Positions 1 through 12,105 of a stretch of DNA of 64,000 bases are shown piece after piece. Every line of letters starts with the position of its first letter. Position 1 is the first letter of the stretch. The notes under the pieces are model-generated. The model saw only the letters and a program-made list of their open reading frames with translations, was not told the DNA's origin and did no database searches. The DNA is taken from contig NZ_CP048422.1 of assembly GCF_010450875.1 (NCBI RefSeq), forward strand, positions 2,329,001-2,393,000. The letters run 5' to 3'. The stretch is from Sphingomonas insulae (lineage in GTDB: Bacteria > Pseudomonadota > Alphaproteobacteria > Sphingomonadales > Sphingomonadaceae). The position numbers and the translations under genes are program-made.

Positions 1-284
1 AATTTGGCCACCAGCGCGCCGCCGGCCTTTTCCCAATCCGCCTCGCTGCCGGTGCCGACGCCCACCAGCAGCACGTGCGATGCGCCATCCCCATCCGCCA
101 GGAACAGTTCGACGATGGTGCCGGCTTCACCATCGAAGCGCGCGGCGCGGGCCGCGGCGTTCGCCTGGCCCTGATGCCCGTCCGCCACGCCCGGCCAGCC
201 GGCACGGCCGGCGAGGTCCTTTTCCACCGGCAGCGCGAGGATCGCAGGTGCGGTGGAGGCGGCGGCGGAAAAGGCGATCTGCAT
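1..284 (-). CDS. pepA: Leucyl aminopeptidase, N-terminal part (cut by window edge)
   Basis: About 94 N-terminal residues are present, read from an ATG at 284 on the minus strand; the catalytic C-terminal domain lies beyond base 1. The visible part resembles the N-terminal macro-like domain of M17 cytosol aminopeptidases, with short strands such as GTIVELFLADGD and HVLLVGVGTGSE. M17 enzymes are hexameric, di-metal peptidases that remove N-terminal residues in the cytoplasm. The gene diverges from lptD, which is a usual sphingomonad arrangement. The family call rests on the N-domain and the neighbour only, because no metal ligand is inside the window. Confidence 0.75.
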   Translation of the reverse strand, partial: MQIAFSAAASTAPAILALPVEKDLAGRAGWPGVADGHQGQANAAARAARFDGEAGTIVELFLADGDGASHVLLVGVGTGSEADWEKAGGALVAK

Positions 285-441
285 GAAACGGTACTTCCTG
301 AACTGAAAGACAGGGATGCGATCTAGGGTTCCGGGGGCCGAAGCACAACGATTGCGGAGGCGCGCCGGTGATGCGATAGGCGGATGCGTGAGGCGCCGTT
401 CAGGGCGGTGCCGGTCGCGCCGAAAGGGTGTTCGGATCATC

Positions 442-2691
442 GTGTTGCGTTTCGACCTTCTGGCCGGCGGTGCTATGGCTGCGGCCCTTGCCGCGACCCT
501 GTCCGTTCCCGCCCTGGCGCAGGACCTTCAGAACCGCGCCGTCGCGCCGCCCGCCGCCAGCGACCCCGCGATCACCGCTCCGGCTGCGGCGGACCAGGTG
601 CAATTCAGCGCCGGCAGCCTGGAATACGACACCAACACGGATGTCGTCACCGCGCTGAGCGAGGTTCGCATGTTCCGGCAGGGCGATCGCCTGCGGGCCG
701 ACAAGGTCGTGTGGAACCGCAAGACGGGCAAGGTGATCGCCACCGGGAACATCGCCGTCACCAATCCGCAAGGCGATGTCGCCTATGGCGATTCGATCGA
801 GCTGACCGATTCCCTGAAGGACGGCATGGTCGACAACATGCTCGTCGTGCTGGAGCAGGGCGGCCGCATGGCGGCGGAGCGTGGCACGCGCCAGCCCGAC
901 GGCACCATGCAGCTCGACAAGGCCGCCTACACCCCATGCGCGGTACAGACGTCGGACGGCTGCCCCAAGGAGCCGTCGTGGAAGATCACGGCCGTCCGTA
1001 TCACGTATCGTCCGGAGGCCGAGCGCGTGTATTTCGGTGGCGGACAATTTCACCTGTTCGGCCTGCCGGCACTGCCGCTTCCCGCCTTCTCAATGCCGGT
1101 CGGCGCCGGATCGGAAAGCGGCCTGCTCGCGCCCGATTTCCAGCTCGACCGGGTCAATGGCCTCGAGTTCGTCACGCCGTATTACTTCCGGCTGGCGCCC
1201 AACAAGGGCCTGATCCTGACGCCGCACGTGTTCACGCGGGTGCTGCCGATGATGGAGGCGCGCTACGAGGCGCTGGGGACGAAGGGGGCGTTCCGGGTCA
1301 CCGCTTATGGCACCGAAAGCCGGCGCAGCGACGATCTCAACACCATCACGCCGACCGAGACGGAACGCGCGTTCCGCGGCTACATCGACGGGATCGCCCG
1401 CTACCAGCTGTCGCCCTATTGGAGCATCAGCGGATCGGCGCGGATCGCGAGCGACCGGACCTTCCTGCGCCGCTACGACATTTCGCGCGACGACCGGTTG
1501 CGGACGACCGCCTCGCTGGAGCGGATCGACCCCAACACCTATTTCGCGCTGACCGGCTGGTACGTGCAGACGCTGCGGGTCAATGATCCGCAGGGCAATC
1601 AGCCGATAGCTCTGCCGGAACTCGATTTCCGCAAACGCCTCGACCTTGCCGGCGGCAAGTTGCAGTTGCAGGCGAACACGCTGGCGATCACCCGCACCGC
1701 CGGGCAGGACACGCAACGCGCATTCGTGTCCGGGCAATGGGACCTGCGCCGCCTGACCAACTGGGGTCAGGAGGTGACGCTGACCGCCTATGGCCGCGCC
1801 GATGCCTACAACACGAACGATTCGCTGCTGACGTCGGTGGTCAGCTATCGTGGCAACGAGGGCTTTCAGACCCGGGCGATCGGTGCGCTGGCGGCCGACG
1901 TCAAATGGCCGTTCATCGGTCAGTTCCTCGGCGGTACGCAGCGGCTGACGCCGCGCGTTCAGATCGTGGCCTCGCCCAAGATCGCGAACCTCGACGTGCC
2001 GAACGAGGATGCGCGTGCCGTCGATCTCGAGGATTCGAACCTGTTCGCGCTCAACCGCTTCGCCGGCTATGACCGGTTCGAGGACAGCAGCCGCGTCACC
2101 TATGGCGCGGAATGGTCGCTCGCGCTGCCCGGCATGACGCTGGATACGGTGATCGGCCAGAGCTACCGCCTGTCGACGCGGCCGACCATTCTGCCCGATG
2201 GCACGGGTCTCAGCGATCGCTTCTCCGACTATGTCGGGCGCACGACGCTGCGCGTGCGCGACTTCGTATCGCTGACCCATCGCTACCGCCTCGACAAGGA
2301 CGGGTTCGCGGTGCGCCGCAACGAGGTCGACGTCACCGTCGGGTCTCGTTCGACCTACGTCCTGGCGGGCTATCTCCGGCTCAATCGCAATATTTTTCCC
2401 GCGATCGAGGATCTGCAGGATCGCGAGGAAGCACGCGTCGCCGGTCGCGTCCAGTTTGCGCGCTTCTGGTCAGTCTTCGGATCGGCGGTGGTCGACCTGA
2501 CCGATCGCAGCGAGGATCCGTTGTCGCTGTCGGATGGGTTCGACCCCATTCGTCACCGGCTCGGCGTGCAATACGAAGACGATTGCATCCGGCTGGGCGC
2601 CACGTGGCGGCGCGATTATCAGGACACCGGCGATGCCCGGTCGGGCAACAGCTTCCTGTTGACGCTGGCCTTGACCAATCTCGGCCGCTAA
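442..2691 (+). CDS. lptD: LPS-assembly outer-membrane protein LptD
   Basis: LptD forms the outer-membrane translocon, with the lipoprotein LptE, that inserts lipopolysaccharide into the outer leaflet. The 749-residue product has a signal peptide ending near residue 27 (VPALA before Gln), an OstA/LptA-like beta-jellyroll at about 50-170 (repeated GNIAVTNPQGDVAYGD-type strands) and a long C-terminal beta-barrel. Cysteines at about 166, 174 and 715 could form the inter-domain disulfides known in LptD. I chose the GTG at 442 because it gives a normal signal peptide; the frame stays open upstream to 316 but that stretch is arginine-rich and not signal-like. ATG 475 is an alternative. surA follows in the same direction. 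Confidence 0.93.
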   Translation: MLRFDLLAGGAMAAALAATLSVPALAQDLQNRAVAPPAASDPAITAPAAADQVQFSAGSLEYDTNTDVVTALSEVRMFRQGDRLRADKVVWNRKTGKVIATGNIAVTNPQGDVAYGDSIELTDSLKDGMVDNMLVVLEQGGRMAAERGTRQPDGTMQLDKAAYTPCAVQTSDGCPKEPSWKITAVRITYRPEAERVYFGGGQFHLFGLPALPLPAFSMPVGAGSESGLLAPDFQLDRVNGLEFVTPYYFRLAPNKGLILTPHVFTRVLPMMEARYEALGTKGAFRVTAYGTESRRSDDLNTITPTETERAFRGYIDGIARYQLSPYWSISGSARIASDRTFLRRYDISRDDRLRTTASLERIDPNTYFALTGWYVQTLRVNDPQGNQPIALPELDFRKRLDLAGGKLQLQANTLAITRTAGQDTQRAFVSGQWDLRRLTNWGQEVTLTAYGRADAYNTNDSLLTSVVSYRGNEGFQTRAIGALAADVKWPFIGQFLGGTQRLTPRVQIVASPKIANLDVPNEDARAVDLEDSNLFALNRFAGYDRFEDSSRVTYGAEWSLALPGMTLDTVIGQSYRLSTRPTILPDGTGLSDRFSDYVGRTTLRVRDFVSLTHRYRLDKDGFAVRRNEVDVTVGSRSTYVLAGYLRLNRNIFPAIEDLQDREEARVAGRVQFARFWSVFGSAVVDLTDRSEDPLSLSDGFDPIRHRLGVQYEDDCIRLGATWRRDYQDTGDARSGNSFLLTLALTNLGR

Positions 2692-2775
2692 GCCGCAGTT
2701 CAGCTGGATCGGGGCAATACCGGGACAAGGGGCGGCGCCACCGTGCGCAGCCGAGCTTTGGGGTAACGGAACAAC

Positions 2776-4137
2776 GTGACGCACAACATTCGACGCAACG
2801 CCCGCCTCGCCCGCCTGTCGGGCTGGGTCGCGCTGGCGGCATTCGGCACCGGCGCGGTGGCGCAGACGGTGCAGGACAGCCAGGTGCCGGAGACCAACCT
2901 CAACATCCCGGCAAACCTGCAGATCTTCGGCAAGCTCGACCCCAATGTCCGCAAACCCACCGCGATCGTCAACGATACGGTCATCACCGGGACCGACGTC
3001 GACCAGCGGTTGGCGCTGACCGTATTCAACAACGGCGGCCGCGCCCCGGCGCCGGAGCAGATAGACGAGTTCAAGCTTCAGATCCTGCGCCAGCTCATCG
3101 ACGAGACGCTGCAGATCCAGGAGGCCAAGACCGCCGAGATCACGATCGCATCCGCCGAACTGGACCAGAGCGAGGCCGGGCTCGCCAAGCGGTTCAACAT
3201 GACCGTCCCCCAGCTGCGCGTCGCGCTTCGCAAGGCGGGATCGTCGGAGCGGTCGCTGCGGCGGGCAATCGAGGGCGAGCTGGTCTGGAGTCGATACCTG
3301 CGCCGCAAGATCGAACCGTTCGTCAACGTCGGCGAGGAGGAAGTCACCGCGATCCAGAAGCGGATCGAGGCGTCGCGCGGTACCGAGGAATACAACCTCC
3401 GCGAGATCTACCTCAGCGCCAATGACGGCAACCGGGCCGAGGTGTTCGCCAAGGCCAAGCAGATCATCGCCGAAATCCAGAAGGCGCAGCAGCCGTTCGA
3501 GCTGTTCGCCCGCAATTATTCCGAGGCATCCACGCGCGGTGTCGGCGGCGATCTCGGCTGGATCCGGCTGGTGACCCTGCCGCAGCCGCTCGCCGATGCG
3601 GCGACGCAGATGGCGGTCGGCCAGGTCGCGGGGCCGATCGAGACGCCCGGCGGTTTCTCGATCCTGTATCTCACCGACAAGCGGACGATCGGTGCCGCCG
3701 ATCCACGCGATGCGAAGCTCAGCCTCAAGCAGCTTACCGTTCAGTTCCCGGCCGGCACCACGCAGGCGCAGGCCCAGGCACGGGCCGCGACCTTCGCCAA
3801 GACGGTGCAGTCGATCCAGGGTTGCGGCACGGTCGAAAAGGTCGCGGCCACGATCAACGCCGAGGTCGTGGACAACGACAGCATCCGCATCCGCGACCTT
3901 CCCGCCCCGCTGCAGGAGATCATGGTAAAGCTGCAAGTCGGCCAGGCGACCCCGCCGTTCGGTTCGCCGACCGAGGGCGTACGCGCACTCGTGCTGTGCG
4001 GTCGCGACGATCCGCAGCAGTCCGCCGTGCCGGGAGCAGCCCAGATCCAGGGGCAGCTGGAACAGCAGCGCGTCAATTTGCGGGCACAAAGCAAGCTGCG
4101 CGACCTGCGGCGCGACGCGGTCATCGAGTATCGCTGA
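2776..4137 (+). CDS. surA: Periplasmic chaperone / peptidyl-prolyl isomerase SurA
   Basis: SurA escorts unfolded outer-membrane proteins, including LptD, through the periplasm. The 453-residue product starts at GTG 2776 and has an N-terminal hydrophobic signal (LSGWVALAAFGTGAVAQ). A SurA_N-type helical domain lies around 50-190, with segments such as QLRVALRKAGSSERSLRRAI. One parvulin domain lies at about 195-310, seen in the NYSEASTRGVGGDLGWI and PGGFSILYLTDKR segments. The C-terminal part is a degenerate second parvulin-like region. pdxA begins one base after its stop, so surA-pdxA-rsmA is one transcript, probably with lptD. Confidence 0.93.
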   Translation: MTHNIRRNARLARLSGWVALAAFGTGAVAQTVQDSQVPETNLNIPANLQIFGKLDPNVRKPTAIVNDTVITGTDVDQRLALTVFNNGGRAPAPEQIDEFKLQILRQLIDETLQIQEAKTAEITIASAELDQSEAGLAKRFNMTVPQLRVALRKAGSSERSLRRAIEGELVWSRYLRRKIEPFVNVGEEEVTAIQKRIEASRGTEEYNLREIYLSANDGNRAEVFAKAKQIIAEIQKAQQPFELFARNYSEASTRGVGGDLGWIRLVTLPQPLADAATQMAVGQVAGPIETPGGFSILYLTDKRTIGAADPRDAKLSLKQLTVQFPAGTTQAQAQARAATFAKTVQSIQGCGTVEKVAATINAEVVDNDSIRIRDLPAPLQEIMVKLQVGQATPPFGSPTEGVRALVLCGRDDPQQSAVPGAAQIQGQLEQQRVNLRAQSKLRDLRRDAVIEYR

Positions 4138-4138
4138 T

Positions 4139-5134
4139 ATGGCGCGCGCCGTGCCGCTCGCGATACCGATGGGCGATCCTGCCGGGATCGGCCCGGAGAT
4201 CATCGCCAAGAGCTGGGCGGTGCGAAACCTGCACAGCCTGCCGCCCTTCGCCCTGATCGGTGACGTGGCGGCCGTAGCACAGGTATGGACCGGGCCGATC
4301 GAACGGGTCGAGAGCCTCGACGCCGCGTCGACGGTCTTCGATCGCGCGCTGCCGGTCCTGAGCGTCGCCGAGGGCGGTGCGGTCACGCCGGGCACGCCGG
4401 ACACGCACGGTGCGCGTGCCGCCCTGCGCGCGCTGGAGCATGGGATCGATCTTACCCGATCCGGTGTGGCGCGAGGCCTCGTAACGGGACCGGTGTCGAA
4501 GGCGCAGCTCTATGGCATCGGGTTCAATCAGCCGGGCCAGACCGAATTCGTCGCGGAACGCTGTGGCATCGCGGCCGATGCCGCCGTGATGATGCTGGCG
4601 GGTCCGTCGCTGCGCGTGGTACCCATCACCGCACATGTACCGCTGGCTGAGGTATCGTCGCTGCTGTCGATCGAACTGATCGTGGCGAAGGGGCGCGCGA
4701 CGGCGATGGGCCTGATGCAGGATTTCGGGCTCGTCGCGCCGCGTCTGGCATTTGCCGGGTTCAACCCCCATGCGGGCGAAAGCGGTACGATCGGGCGGGA
4801 GGAGATCGACCTGCTGCAGCCGGCCATCGCGCAATTGCGCGCCGAGGGCATCGACGCCACCGGTCCGTTTGCCGCCGATACGCTGTTCCATGCAACCGCG
4901 CGCACCGGCTACGATGCCGTTCTATGCTGCTATCACGATCAGGCGCTGGTGCCGATCAAGACGCTGCATTTCGATGAGGGGGTCAACATCACGCTCGGCC
5001 TGCCGATCGTGCGCACGTCCCCGGACCATGGCACCGCGTTCGACATCGCCGGTCAGGACCGGGCGCATCCGGGCGCGATGATCGCGGCAATCGCGATGGC
5101 CGGACAGGCGGCGGATCGCCGCATCGGCATATGA
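4139..5134 (+). CDS. pdxA: 4-hydroxythreonine-4-phosphate dehydrogenase
   Basis: PdxA oxidises 4-phosphohydroxy-L-threonine with NAD in the DXP-dependent route to pyridoxal phosphate. The 331-residue length is typical. The family opening ([13 protein letters not shown]) is present. The three histidines expected to bind the divalent metal are visible in [20 protein letters not shown] and [12 protein letters not shown]. The C-terminal segment ([14 protein letters not shown]) is also characteristic. The start lies one base after the surA stop, and the stop overlaps the rsmA start in an ATGA, so translation is probably coupled to rsmA. Confidence 0.96.
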   Translation: MARAVPLAIPMGDPAGIGPEIIAKSWAVRNLHSLPPFALIGDVAAVAQVWTGPIERVESLDAASTVFDRALPVLSVAEGGAVTPGTPDTHGARAALRALEHGIDLTRSGVARGLVTGPVSKAQLYGIGFNQPGQTEFVAERCGIAADAAVMMLAGPSLRVVPITAHVPLAEVSSLLSIELIVAKGRATAMGLMQDFGLVAPRLAFAGFNPHAGESGTIGREEIDLLQPAIAQLRAEGIDATGPFAADTLFHATARTGYDAVLCCYHDQALVPIKTLHFDEGVNITLGLPIVRTSPDHGTAFDIAGQDRAHPGAMIAAIAMAGQAADRRIGI

Positions 5135-5970
5135 TCGTCGCACCCGTTGGCGGCAAGCTGCCGCCGCTGCGCGACGTCATCGCCAGATATGGGCTGAACG
5201 CCAGCAAGGCACTGGGACAGAATTTCCTGTTCGACGGGCAATTGCTCGCCCGCATCGCCGCGGTGCCCGGCGACATTCACGATGCGGAAGTGCTGGAGGT
5301 TGGACCCGGCCCGGGCGGTTTGACGCGTGCGCTGCTGGCCGCCGGAGCGCGCGTGACGGCGATCGAGCGCGACCGTCGCTGCATCCCGGCGCTCGCCGAA
5401 TTGGCCGCCGCCTATCCGGATCGCCTGCGGGTGATCGAAGGCGATGCGCTCGATGTGGATGCGCCAAGTCTGTTCGAGGGGCGGCCGCACATCGTCTCCA
5501 ACCTGCCATACAATGTCGGCACGGCGCTGCTCGTCGGCTGGTTGACGGCGGCGTGGCAGCCGTGGTGGCAATCCGCGACACTGATGTTTCAGAAAGAAGT
5601 GGCCGACCGGATCGTCGCATCCGCGAATGACGATGCGTACGGCCGGTTGGCGGTGCTGAGCCAGTGGCGATCGTCCGCGAGGATCGCGATGCCCGTCCAC
5701 CGGTCGGCCTTCACTCCGCCGCCAAAGGTGATGTCCGCGGTGGTGCATATCGTGCCGGGCGACGCGCCGGCGGATGTCGACGTCCGCGTGATCGAGCGGA
5801 TCACCGCCGCCGCCTTTGGCCAGCGTCGCAAGATGCTGCGCCAGAGCCTGAAGGGTGTGGCTGGCGCTCTCGCTGCCCTGGAGCGGATCGGCATCGATGC
5901 GACCCGCCGGGCCGAAACGGTGAGCGTCGCCGAATTCGTCACCTTGGCGCGAGAGGTCGGGCGCCAGTAA
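5131..5970 (+). CDS. rsmA: 16S rRNA dimethyladenosine transferase RsmA (KsgA)
   Basis: RsmA dimethylates the two adjacent adenosines in the 3'-terminal helix 45 loop of 16S rRNA during late 30S assembly. The 279-residue protein shows the opening [16 protein letters not shown], the AdoMet-binding motif [14 protein letters not shown], and the catalytic [11 protein letters not shown] (NLPY) motif of N6-adenine methyltransferases. Its ATG at 5131 overlaps the pdxA stop. The gene converges on the minus-strand TPR gene; the roughly 135-base space between them shows no clear terminator. Confidence 0.96.
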   Translation: MIVAPVGGKLPPLRDVIARYGLNASKALGQNFLFDGQLLARIAAVPGDIHDAEVLEVGPGPGGLTRALLAAGARVTAIERDRRCIPALAELAAAYPDRLRVIEGDALDVDAPSLFEGRPHIVSNLPYNVGTALLVGWLTAAWQPWWQSATLMFQKEVADRIVASANDDAYGRLAVLSQWRSSARIAMPVHRSAFTPPPKVMSAVVHIVPGDAPADVDVRVIERITAAAFGQRRKMLRQSLKGVAGALAALERIGIDATRRAETVSVAEFVTLAREVGRQ

Positions 5971-6105
5971 CCGGGTCGGGCGTTGCCACTCGTCGGCCAA
6001 TGCTTTGTCTTGACCAGCATCAGGGGGGCGAGCGCGTGGCGGCGATGGCACAAATAGCGGATCGTGGGCCTTGGACGAACGACCCTTCATCGCGATGCCG
6101 CGATG

Positions 6106-6618
6106 CTATTCCTTTGCGGCCGGCTGCGTTTCAGGCGATTTCGTTTCGGTCTGCGCCGTCGTCACCGGTGGCCCCTTGGCAATGACTGCCGCCAGCTGGT
6201 TTGCCTCGGGACAACCCGCCTTGCAGAGCGTGCGGATCTTGGCGAGATTTCCGCGGGCCACTGCGACCGCGCCCTTGGCCACCAGCGCCTCACCCTGCCC
6301 GCGCAGCGCACCGACGTCGTTCGGTTCCAATGTCAGCGCCTCGCGGTACAGCCTGATCGCCTTTCCGGGCAGGCCGCGCGTTTCCGCCACTTCGGCGAGT
6401 GTCACGAAAGCCTGACGGTTGCGGGGATCGACCGCCAAAGCCGTCTCCAGCAAGTCGGTGGCCCCGTCGAGATTGCCGGCCGCGCGCGCGGCGCGCCCTT
6501 CGGCGAGCAATTGCAGGGACCGCGCGTCGATCGCATTGTCGGGCCGCTGTCCGTTCAACGAGGTGGAAACGCATACCAGGGTCAACGTTGCGGCGATGGC
6601 GACGGACGTAACGCGCAT
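6106..6618 (-). CDS. Periplasmic tetratricopeptide-repeat protein
   Basis: This is a 170-residue protein with an N-terminal signal-like stretch ([18 protein letters not shown]) followed by about three TPR helices. Examples are [25 protein letters not shown] and [21 protein letters not shown], which keep the usual Ala/Gly/Tyr and Pro spacing. The C-terminus is a low-complexity Thr/Lys/Pro tail with two cysteines just before it (LCKAGCPE). The ATG at 6618 was chosen because GGAGA sits at the right distance; an ATG 21 bases upstream lacks one. It lies 32 bases after rsmB, so it is probably co-transcribed. Function is not predictable; TPRs usually mediate protein contacts. Confidence 0.8.
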   Translation of the reverse strand: MRVTSVAIAATLTLVCVSTSLNGQRPDNAIDARSLQLLAEGRAARAAGNLDGATDLLETALAVDPRNRQAFVTLAEVAETRGLPGKAIRLYREALTLEPNDVGALRGQGEALVAKGAVAVARGNLAKIRTLCKAGCPEANQLAAVIAKGPPVTTAQTETKSPETQPAAKE

Positions 6619-6650
6619 GAAGTTCTCCACTCGGGGCATCGCGTCGAGGA

Positions 6651-7820
6651 TTAGCAGGGGCTTATCAGCCGCGCGACAAAAAAGCCGTCGGTGCCGTCGT
6701 GGAATGGATCGAGCCGCGTGCCACGCCCCCGGCCCCGCCCCGCCGGCAGGTCCGAGGTGTCAGCAAGCCAGCCGGGATAATCGGTCAGGAAATCGTCGAT
6801 CTGGCCAGCGCCTTCTTCATCCAGCAGCGAGCAGACGATATAGACCAATGCGCCGCCCGGCCGGACGAGTGAAGCGCCGACGTCCAATACGTGCCGCTGC
6901 TGTGCAGCGAACTTCCCAAGTCTGTCCGGCGTCAGCCGCCACCGTGCCTCAGGATTGCGCCGCCACGTACCGGTGCCGGAACAAGGTGCGTCGATCAGGA
7001 CGCAATCGGCGGAGCCGCGCCAATCGGTGAGGGCATCAGCCTCGCGTTTGGGATCGAGCAACCGCGGCTCGATGATGGTCACCCCAGCGTTGGCCGCGCG
7101 CGGCGCCAATCGGGAGAGCCGTCCCCGGTCGACATCCGTGGCGAGGATATGGCCGTGGTTGCCCATTGCCGCGGCGATGGCGAGCGTCTTGCCGCCGCCG
7201 CCGGCACACAGGTCGACGATCGCCTGTCCAGCCTGAGCACGGGCCGCCAGGCTGACGATCTGGCTGCCGGCGTCCTGCACCTCGACCTGCCCGGCCAACG
7301 CATTGACGTTGGTGCCGGACGGCAGGCGCAGGCCATCCGCCAGGCCGGGAATGGGTACGCCGCCCAGCGCGTCGATCGCCGCGACATCTGCTGTCAACCG
7401 ATTGATCCGCACATCCAGCGGCGCGCGCGCGATCAACGCGGCCTGCTCATCGGTCGATACACCCGATCGGTCCAGCGCATGCACGAGCCATTCCGGCATG
7501 ACGCCGCTGGATGCGGCGCGTTCCTCGGGCCCGATGGGTGCCGGACCGTGCGTCGATCCGTCGAACGTAGCGGCGACGTCGCCGTCGTCCGCAGCAATCG
7601 CCAGCATGGCGGACCTGCCCGACGCCGGCATCTCGCCCGCCCGGCGAATGGCGGCATAGACCAGTTCCCGCACCGCGCGCCGATCCTTCGATCCTGCATA
7701 GCGCCGCGTCGCGAAATAACGCGTGACCAGCGTATCGGCGGCCGCACCGCCTCCCCGCGCGGCGACGATCACCTCGTCGAGCAGTTCGATGGCGGCTTGG
7801 GTGCGTGCGGCGGGCGTCAC
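6651..7820 (-). CDS. rsmB: 16S rRNA m5C methyltransferase, RsmB family
   Basis: RsmB methylates C967 of 16S rRNA at carbon 5. The 389-residue protein has an N-terminal NusB-like RNA-binding helical region (about 1-140) and a C-terminal Rossmann methyltransferase. The AdoMet loop is [15 protein letters not shown]. The two catalytic-cycle cysteines sit in [14 protein letters not shown] (motif IV) and [10 protein letters not shown] (motif VI). Translation starts at GTG 7820, directly abutting the guaB stop, so it forms an operon with guaB. The exact target base is assigned by family and was not tested against RsmF-type paralogues. Confidence 0.88.
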   Translation of the reverse strand: MTPAARTQAAIELLDEVIVAARGGGAAADTLVTRYFATRRYAGSKDRRAVRELVYAAIRRAGEMPASGRSAMLAIAADDGDVAATFDGSTHGPAPIGPEERAASSGVMPEWLVHALDRSGVSTDEQAALIARAPLDVRINRLTADVAAIDALGGVPIPGLADGLRLPSGTNVNALAGQVEVQDAGSQIVSLAARAQAGQAIVDLCAGGGGKTLAIAAAMGNHGHILATDVDRGRLSRLAPRAANAGVTIIEPRLLDPKREADALTDWRGSADCVLIDAPCSGTGTWRRNPEARWRLTPDRLGKFAAQQRHVLDVGASLVRPGGALVYIVCSLLDEEGAGQIDDFLTDYPGWLADTSDLPAGRGRGRGTRLDPFHDGTDGFFVARLISPC

Positions 7821-9419
<1,599 letters not shown>

Positions 9420-9465
9420 CTATGCACGCGGGACGTTGCGCGGGAGTCGCTTCGGCGGAGGGCAT

Positions 9466-10437
9466 ATGGGTATCACGATCGCTGCATTCGCTTTGGTACT
9501 GGTGCTGTTCTACCTGTTCACGAGCATCAAGATCGTTCGCCAGGGCTATCAGTACACGATCGAACATTTCGGCCGATACATCACCACGGCCAGTCCCGGC
9601 TTCAATTTCTACCCCGCCTTCTTCTATCGCGTCGGCCGCAAGGTGAACATGATGGAGCAGGTGATCGATATTCCGGGACAGGAGATCATCACCAAGGACA
9701 ATGCGATCGTGTCGACCGACGGCGTCGTCTTCTTCCAGGTGCTCGACGCGCCCAAGGCCGCCTATGAGGTCAGCGACCTGTACGTCGCCTTGCTCCAGTT
9801 GACGACGACCAACCTGCGCACCGTGATGGGGTCGATGGATCTCGACGAAACGCTGTCCAAGCGCGACGAGATCAACGCGCGGCTGCTCTCCGTCGTGGAC
9901 CATGCGACGGTGCCGTGGGGCGTCAAGATCACCCGGGTCGAGATCAAGGATATCCGGCCGCCGGCCGATATTGTCACGGCAATGGGTCGCCAGATGAAGG
10001 CGGAGCGCGAGAAGCGCGCCAACATTCTGGAGGCCGAAGGGACGCGGGCATCGGAGATCCTGCGTGCCGAAGGCCAGAAGCAGGCGCGTATCCTGGAGGC
10101 CGAAGGACGGCGTGAATCGGCCTATCGCGATTCGGAGGCGCGCGAACGCGCCGCCGAAGCAGAGGCCAAGGCGACCCGCGTGGTGTCCGAGGCGATCGAA
10201 CAGGGCGGGACACAGGCGATCAACTATTTCGTCGCGCAGAAATATGTGGAGGCCATCGGCAAGTTCGCGACCAGCCCCAATGCCAAGACGATCCTGTTCC
10301 CGGTGGAGGCGACGCAGCTGATGGGGACGCTGGGTGGCATCGGCGAACTCGCCAAGGATGCGTTGGGCAAGGCCCCGGCGCCCGCGCCGACGCGCGGCGA
10401 ACCGAAGCGGGGACCCTTCGAACTGCCCCAACAGTGA
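9466..10437 (+). CDS. qmcA: SPFH/band 7 membrane protein, QmcA-like
   Basis: The 323-residue protein has an N-terminal membrane anchor ([19 protein letters not shown]). A stomatin/prohibitin SPFH domain follows at about 22-200, with [19 protein letters not shown] and [18 protein letters not shown] long charged coiled coil follows, rich in EAEG repeats ([20 protein letters not shown]). Such proteins form oligomeric rings in ordered membrane domains and work with NfeD partners; here an NfeD gene follows with a four-base overlap (GTGA). ATG 9466 is preceded by GGCGGAGGG. The gene diverges from guaB. Confidence 0.9.
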   Translation: MGITIAAFALVLVLFYLFTSIKIVRQGYQYTIEHFGRYITTASPGFNFYPAFFYRVGRKVNMMEQVIDIPGQEIITKDNAIVSTDGVVFFQVLDAPKAAYEVSDLYVALLQLTTTNLRTVMGSMDLDETLSKRDEINARLLSVVDHATVPWGVKITRVEIKDIRPPADIVTAMGRQMKAEREKRANILEAEGTRASEILRAEGQKQARILEAEGRRESAYRDSEARERAAEAEAKATRVVSEAIEQGGTQAINYFVAQKYVEAIGKFATSPNAKTILFPVEATQLMGTLGGIGELAKDALGKAPAPAPTRGEPKRGPFELPQQ

Positions 10438-10886
10438 CGCTCGACGCGATCGGCGGTGCGGGCGGCGCGTGGCTGATCGGTGCCCTGGCGCTCGGCATCG
10501 CGGAACTGCTGATCCCCGGTGTCTTCGCCGTCTTCCTCGCGATCGCGGCGGCCGTGGTAGGGCTCGCCGTACTCGTCGCACCGGCGCTGCCGCTAGAGGG
10601 GCAGATCGCGGCATTTGCCGTGTGGAGTGTCGTCACCGTCGTGATCGGCAAGCGATGGTACGTCGATTTCCCGATTGCGACCAGCGATCCGCAGCTCAAC
10701 GATCGGGCGGCTCGCCTGATCGGGACGACGGCCATTGTGGACGTGGCGATCGACGCGAACGGCGGGCGCGTTCGGATCGGTGACGGGTCGTGGCCCGCAT
10801 GCGGAACGGACGCTGCGGCAGGCGAGCGCGTGCGGATCACCGAGGTGCGCGGCGGCCTGGTGGTCGTGGAAGCGATCGACACCTAA
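10434..10886 (+). CDS. NfeD-family membrane protein, partner of the SPFH protein
   Basis: The 150-residue protein has two or three hydrophobic helices in the first about 75 residues ([21 protein letters not shown] and an Ala/Val-rich hairpin) and a C-terminal OB-fold typical of short NfeD proteins ([25 protein letters not shown], then [17 protein letters not shown]). The GTG start overlaps the qmcA stop. The pairing matches the widespread QmcA(YbbK)/YbbL-type SPFH-NfeD unit thought to stabilise or organise inner-membrane domains. It lacks the ClpP-like protease domain of long NfeDs. Confidence 0.88.
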   Translation: MTLDAIGGAGGAWLIGALALGIAELLIPGVFAVFLAIAAAVVGLAVLVAPALPLEGQIAAFAVWSVVTVVIGKRWYVDFPIATSDPQLNDRAARLIGTTAIVDVAIDANGGRVRIGDGSWPACGTDAAAGERVRITEVRGGLVVVEAIDT

Positions 10887-10945
10887 ATCTATTCTATGCC
10901 GCCGGGCAGGTGTCAGATCGCCGCGGACCTGCTATATGGCGTACC

Positions 10946-11389
10946 GTGACGCAGAGCATTCCCCATCTTTACCCGATCGGCATCGATCCCGGCGACATCG
11001 ACTTCATGGGGCACGTCAACAACGCGAGCTACCTGAAGTGGGTCCAGGATGCGGTGGTAAGCCATTGGCAGAAGCTGGCGCCGGCCGAGGCGGTCGCCGC
11101 GCATCTGTGGGTCGCGCTGAAGCACGAGATCACCTATCGCAAGCCGACCTTCCTTGGCGACGACGTGATTGCGACGGTGCTGCTGGAAAAGGTGCAGGGC
11201 GCCCGCGCATTCTACGAGACGGTGATCCGGCGCGGCGAAGAGGTGCTGGCCGAGGTGAAGTCGAGCTGGTGTTGCCTGGATGCGGAAACCCTGAAGCCGG
11301 CGCGGCTGGCGCGCGATATCGTCGAACAGTTCTTCCAGCGCGGCGATGGTCCGGGATCGGCCAGCGGTCTGGCCGAGGGCAAGGCGTAA
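10946..11389 (+). CDS. Acyl-CoA/acyl-ACP thioesterase of the 4HBT hotdog family
   Basis: The product has 147 residues. The N-terminal catalytic segment DPGDIDFMGHVNNASYLKWV matches the D-x-x-GHVNN-x-x-Y-x-x-W pattern of hotdog-fold thioesterases. It is followed by the central helix and the strand HEITYRKPTFLGDDVIATVL. Such enzymes hydrolyse acyl thioesters in the cytoplasm; the true acyl chain cannot be read from sequence. The GTG at 10946 is chosen because the catalytic motif begins only about 15 residues later, as expected; the frame upstream overlaps the NfeD gene and is not conserved-looking. The gene converges on btaB. Confidence 0.85.
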   Translation: MTQSIPHLYPIGIDPGDIDFMGHVNNASYLKWVQDAVVSHWQKLAPAEAVAAHLWVALKHEITYRKPTFLGDDVIATVLLEKVQGARAFYETVIRRGEEVLAEVKSSWCCLDAETLKPARLARDIVEQFFQRGDGPGSASGLAEGKA

Positions 11390-11468
11390 CCTCGACCAGA
11401 TCGGATTGGCTGCCAGTTGCACAGGACGGCAGCAGCCGCATCGCCGGGGCCATGGGACGCGTGTCGCC

Positions 11469-12104
11469 CTATCGGACAAGCGCCTTGCAGGCGTATCCTT
11501 TCCAGAGCGTCTCCGTCTGACTGTGGCGGCCATGGCATTGTGCCAGGCGAGTGAGCTCTTCGCGAAGGGTGTGCCGTGGCGTCACCTCGAAGCGCTTCAG
11601 CCAAGCCAGGAACGGCCTTCTCCACAACGCCGGCCAGTCGTGCTGCGTATCGAAATCCACGACAGCCATGCGCCCGGCTGGCGCCGTCACCGCGAGCCCC
11701 TGAGCCAGGGCGTCGCGCCAGGGCGGGATCATCGACAAAGTGTAGCTGAACACCACGCGATCGAACCGCGGCAACCCGAAGAGCGATGCCGCATCGAACC
11801 GAGCGGCATCCCCTTGCGCCAGCGTGATGCGATCCGACAATCCTGCCGACGCGGTCCGGGCGCGCGCCGTGGTCAGCATGGCTTCGGAAATGTCGAGGCC
11901 GTAGAACCGTCCCTGTGGCCATGCACGGGCCGCACGGATCAGGTTGCGACCGGTGCCGCAACCGATCTCCAGCACCGTATCCCCGCGTCGCAAGTCCAGC
12001 TCGTCGATCAGGGCATCGCGGCCGAAGAGGTAATATTTGCGGGTCAGGTCGTAGATGTGGCGTTGCGCGCTGTAGATGCGATCCATGCGGACGGCATGAT
12101 CCAC
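11469..12104 (-). CDS. btaB: Betaine-lipid N-methyltransferase BtaB
   Basis: BtaB adds three methyl groups from AdoMet to diacylglyceryl-homoserine, finishing the betaine lipid DGTS. The protein has about 211 residues. The N-terminus (RIYSAQRHIYDLTRKYYLFG) matches known BtaB openings, followed by a class I methyltransferase fold: TVLEIGCGTGRNLI, FYGLDISEAML and the later VFSYTLSMIPPW. The proposed GTG 12104 begins one base after the btaA stop; ATG 12086 is an alternative start. Position directly behind btaA strongly supports the assignment over a generic methyltransferase. Confidence 0.85.
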   Translation of the reverse strand: MDHAVRMDRIYSAQRHIYDLTRKYYLFGRDALIDELDLRRGDTVLEIGCGTGRNLIRAARAWPQGRFYGLDISEAMLTTARARTASAGLSDRITLAQGDAARFDAASLFGLPRFDRVVFSYTLSMIPPWRDALAQGLAVTAPAGRMAVVDFDTQHDWPALWRRPFLAWLKRFEVTPRHTLREELTRLAQCHGRHSQTETLWKGYACKALVR

Positions 12105-12105
12105 C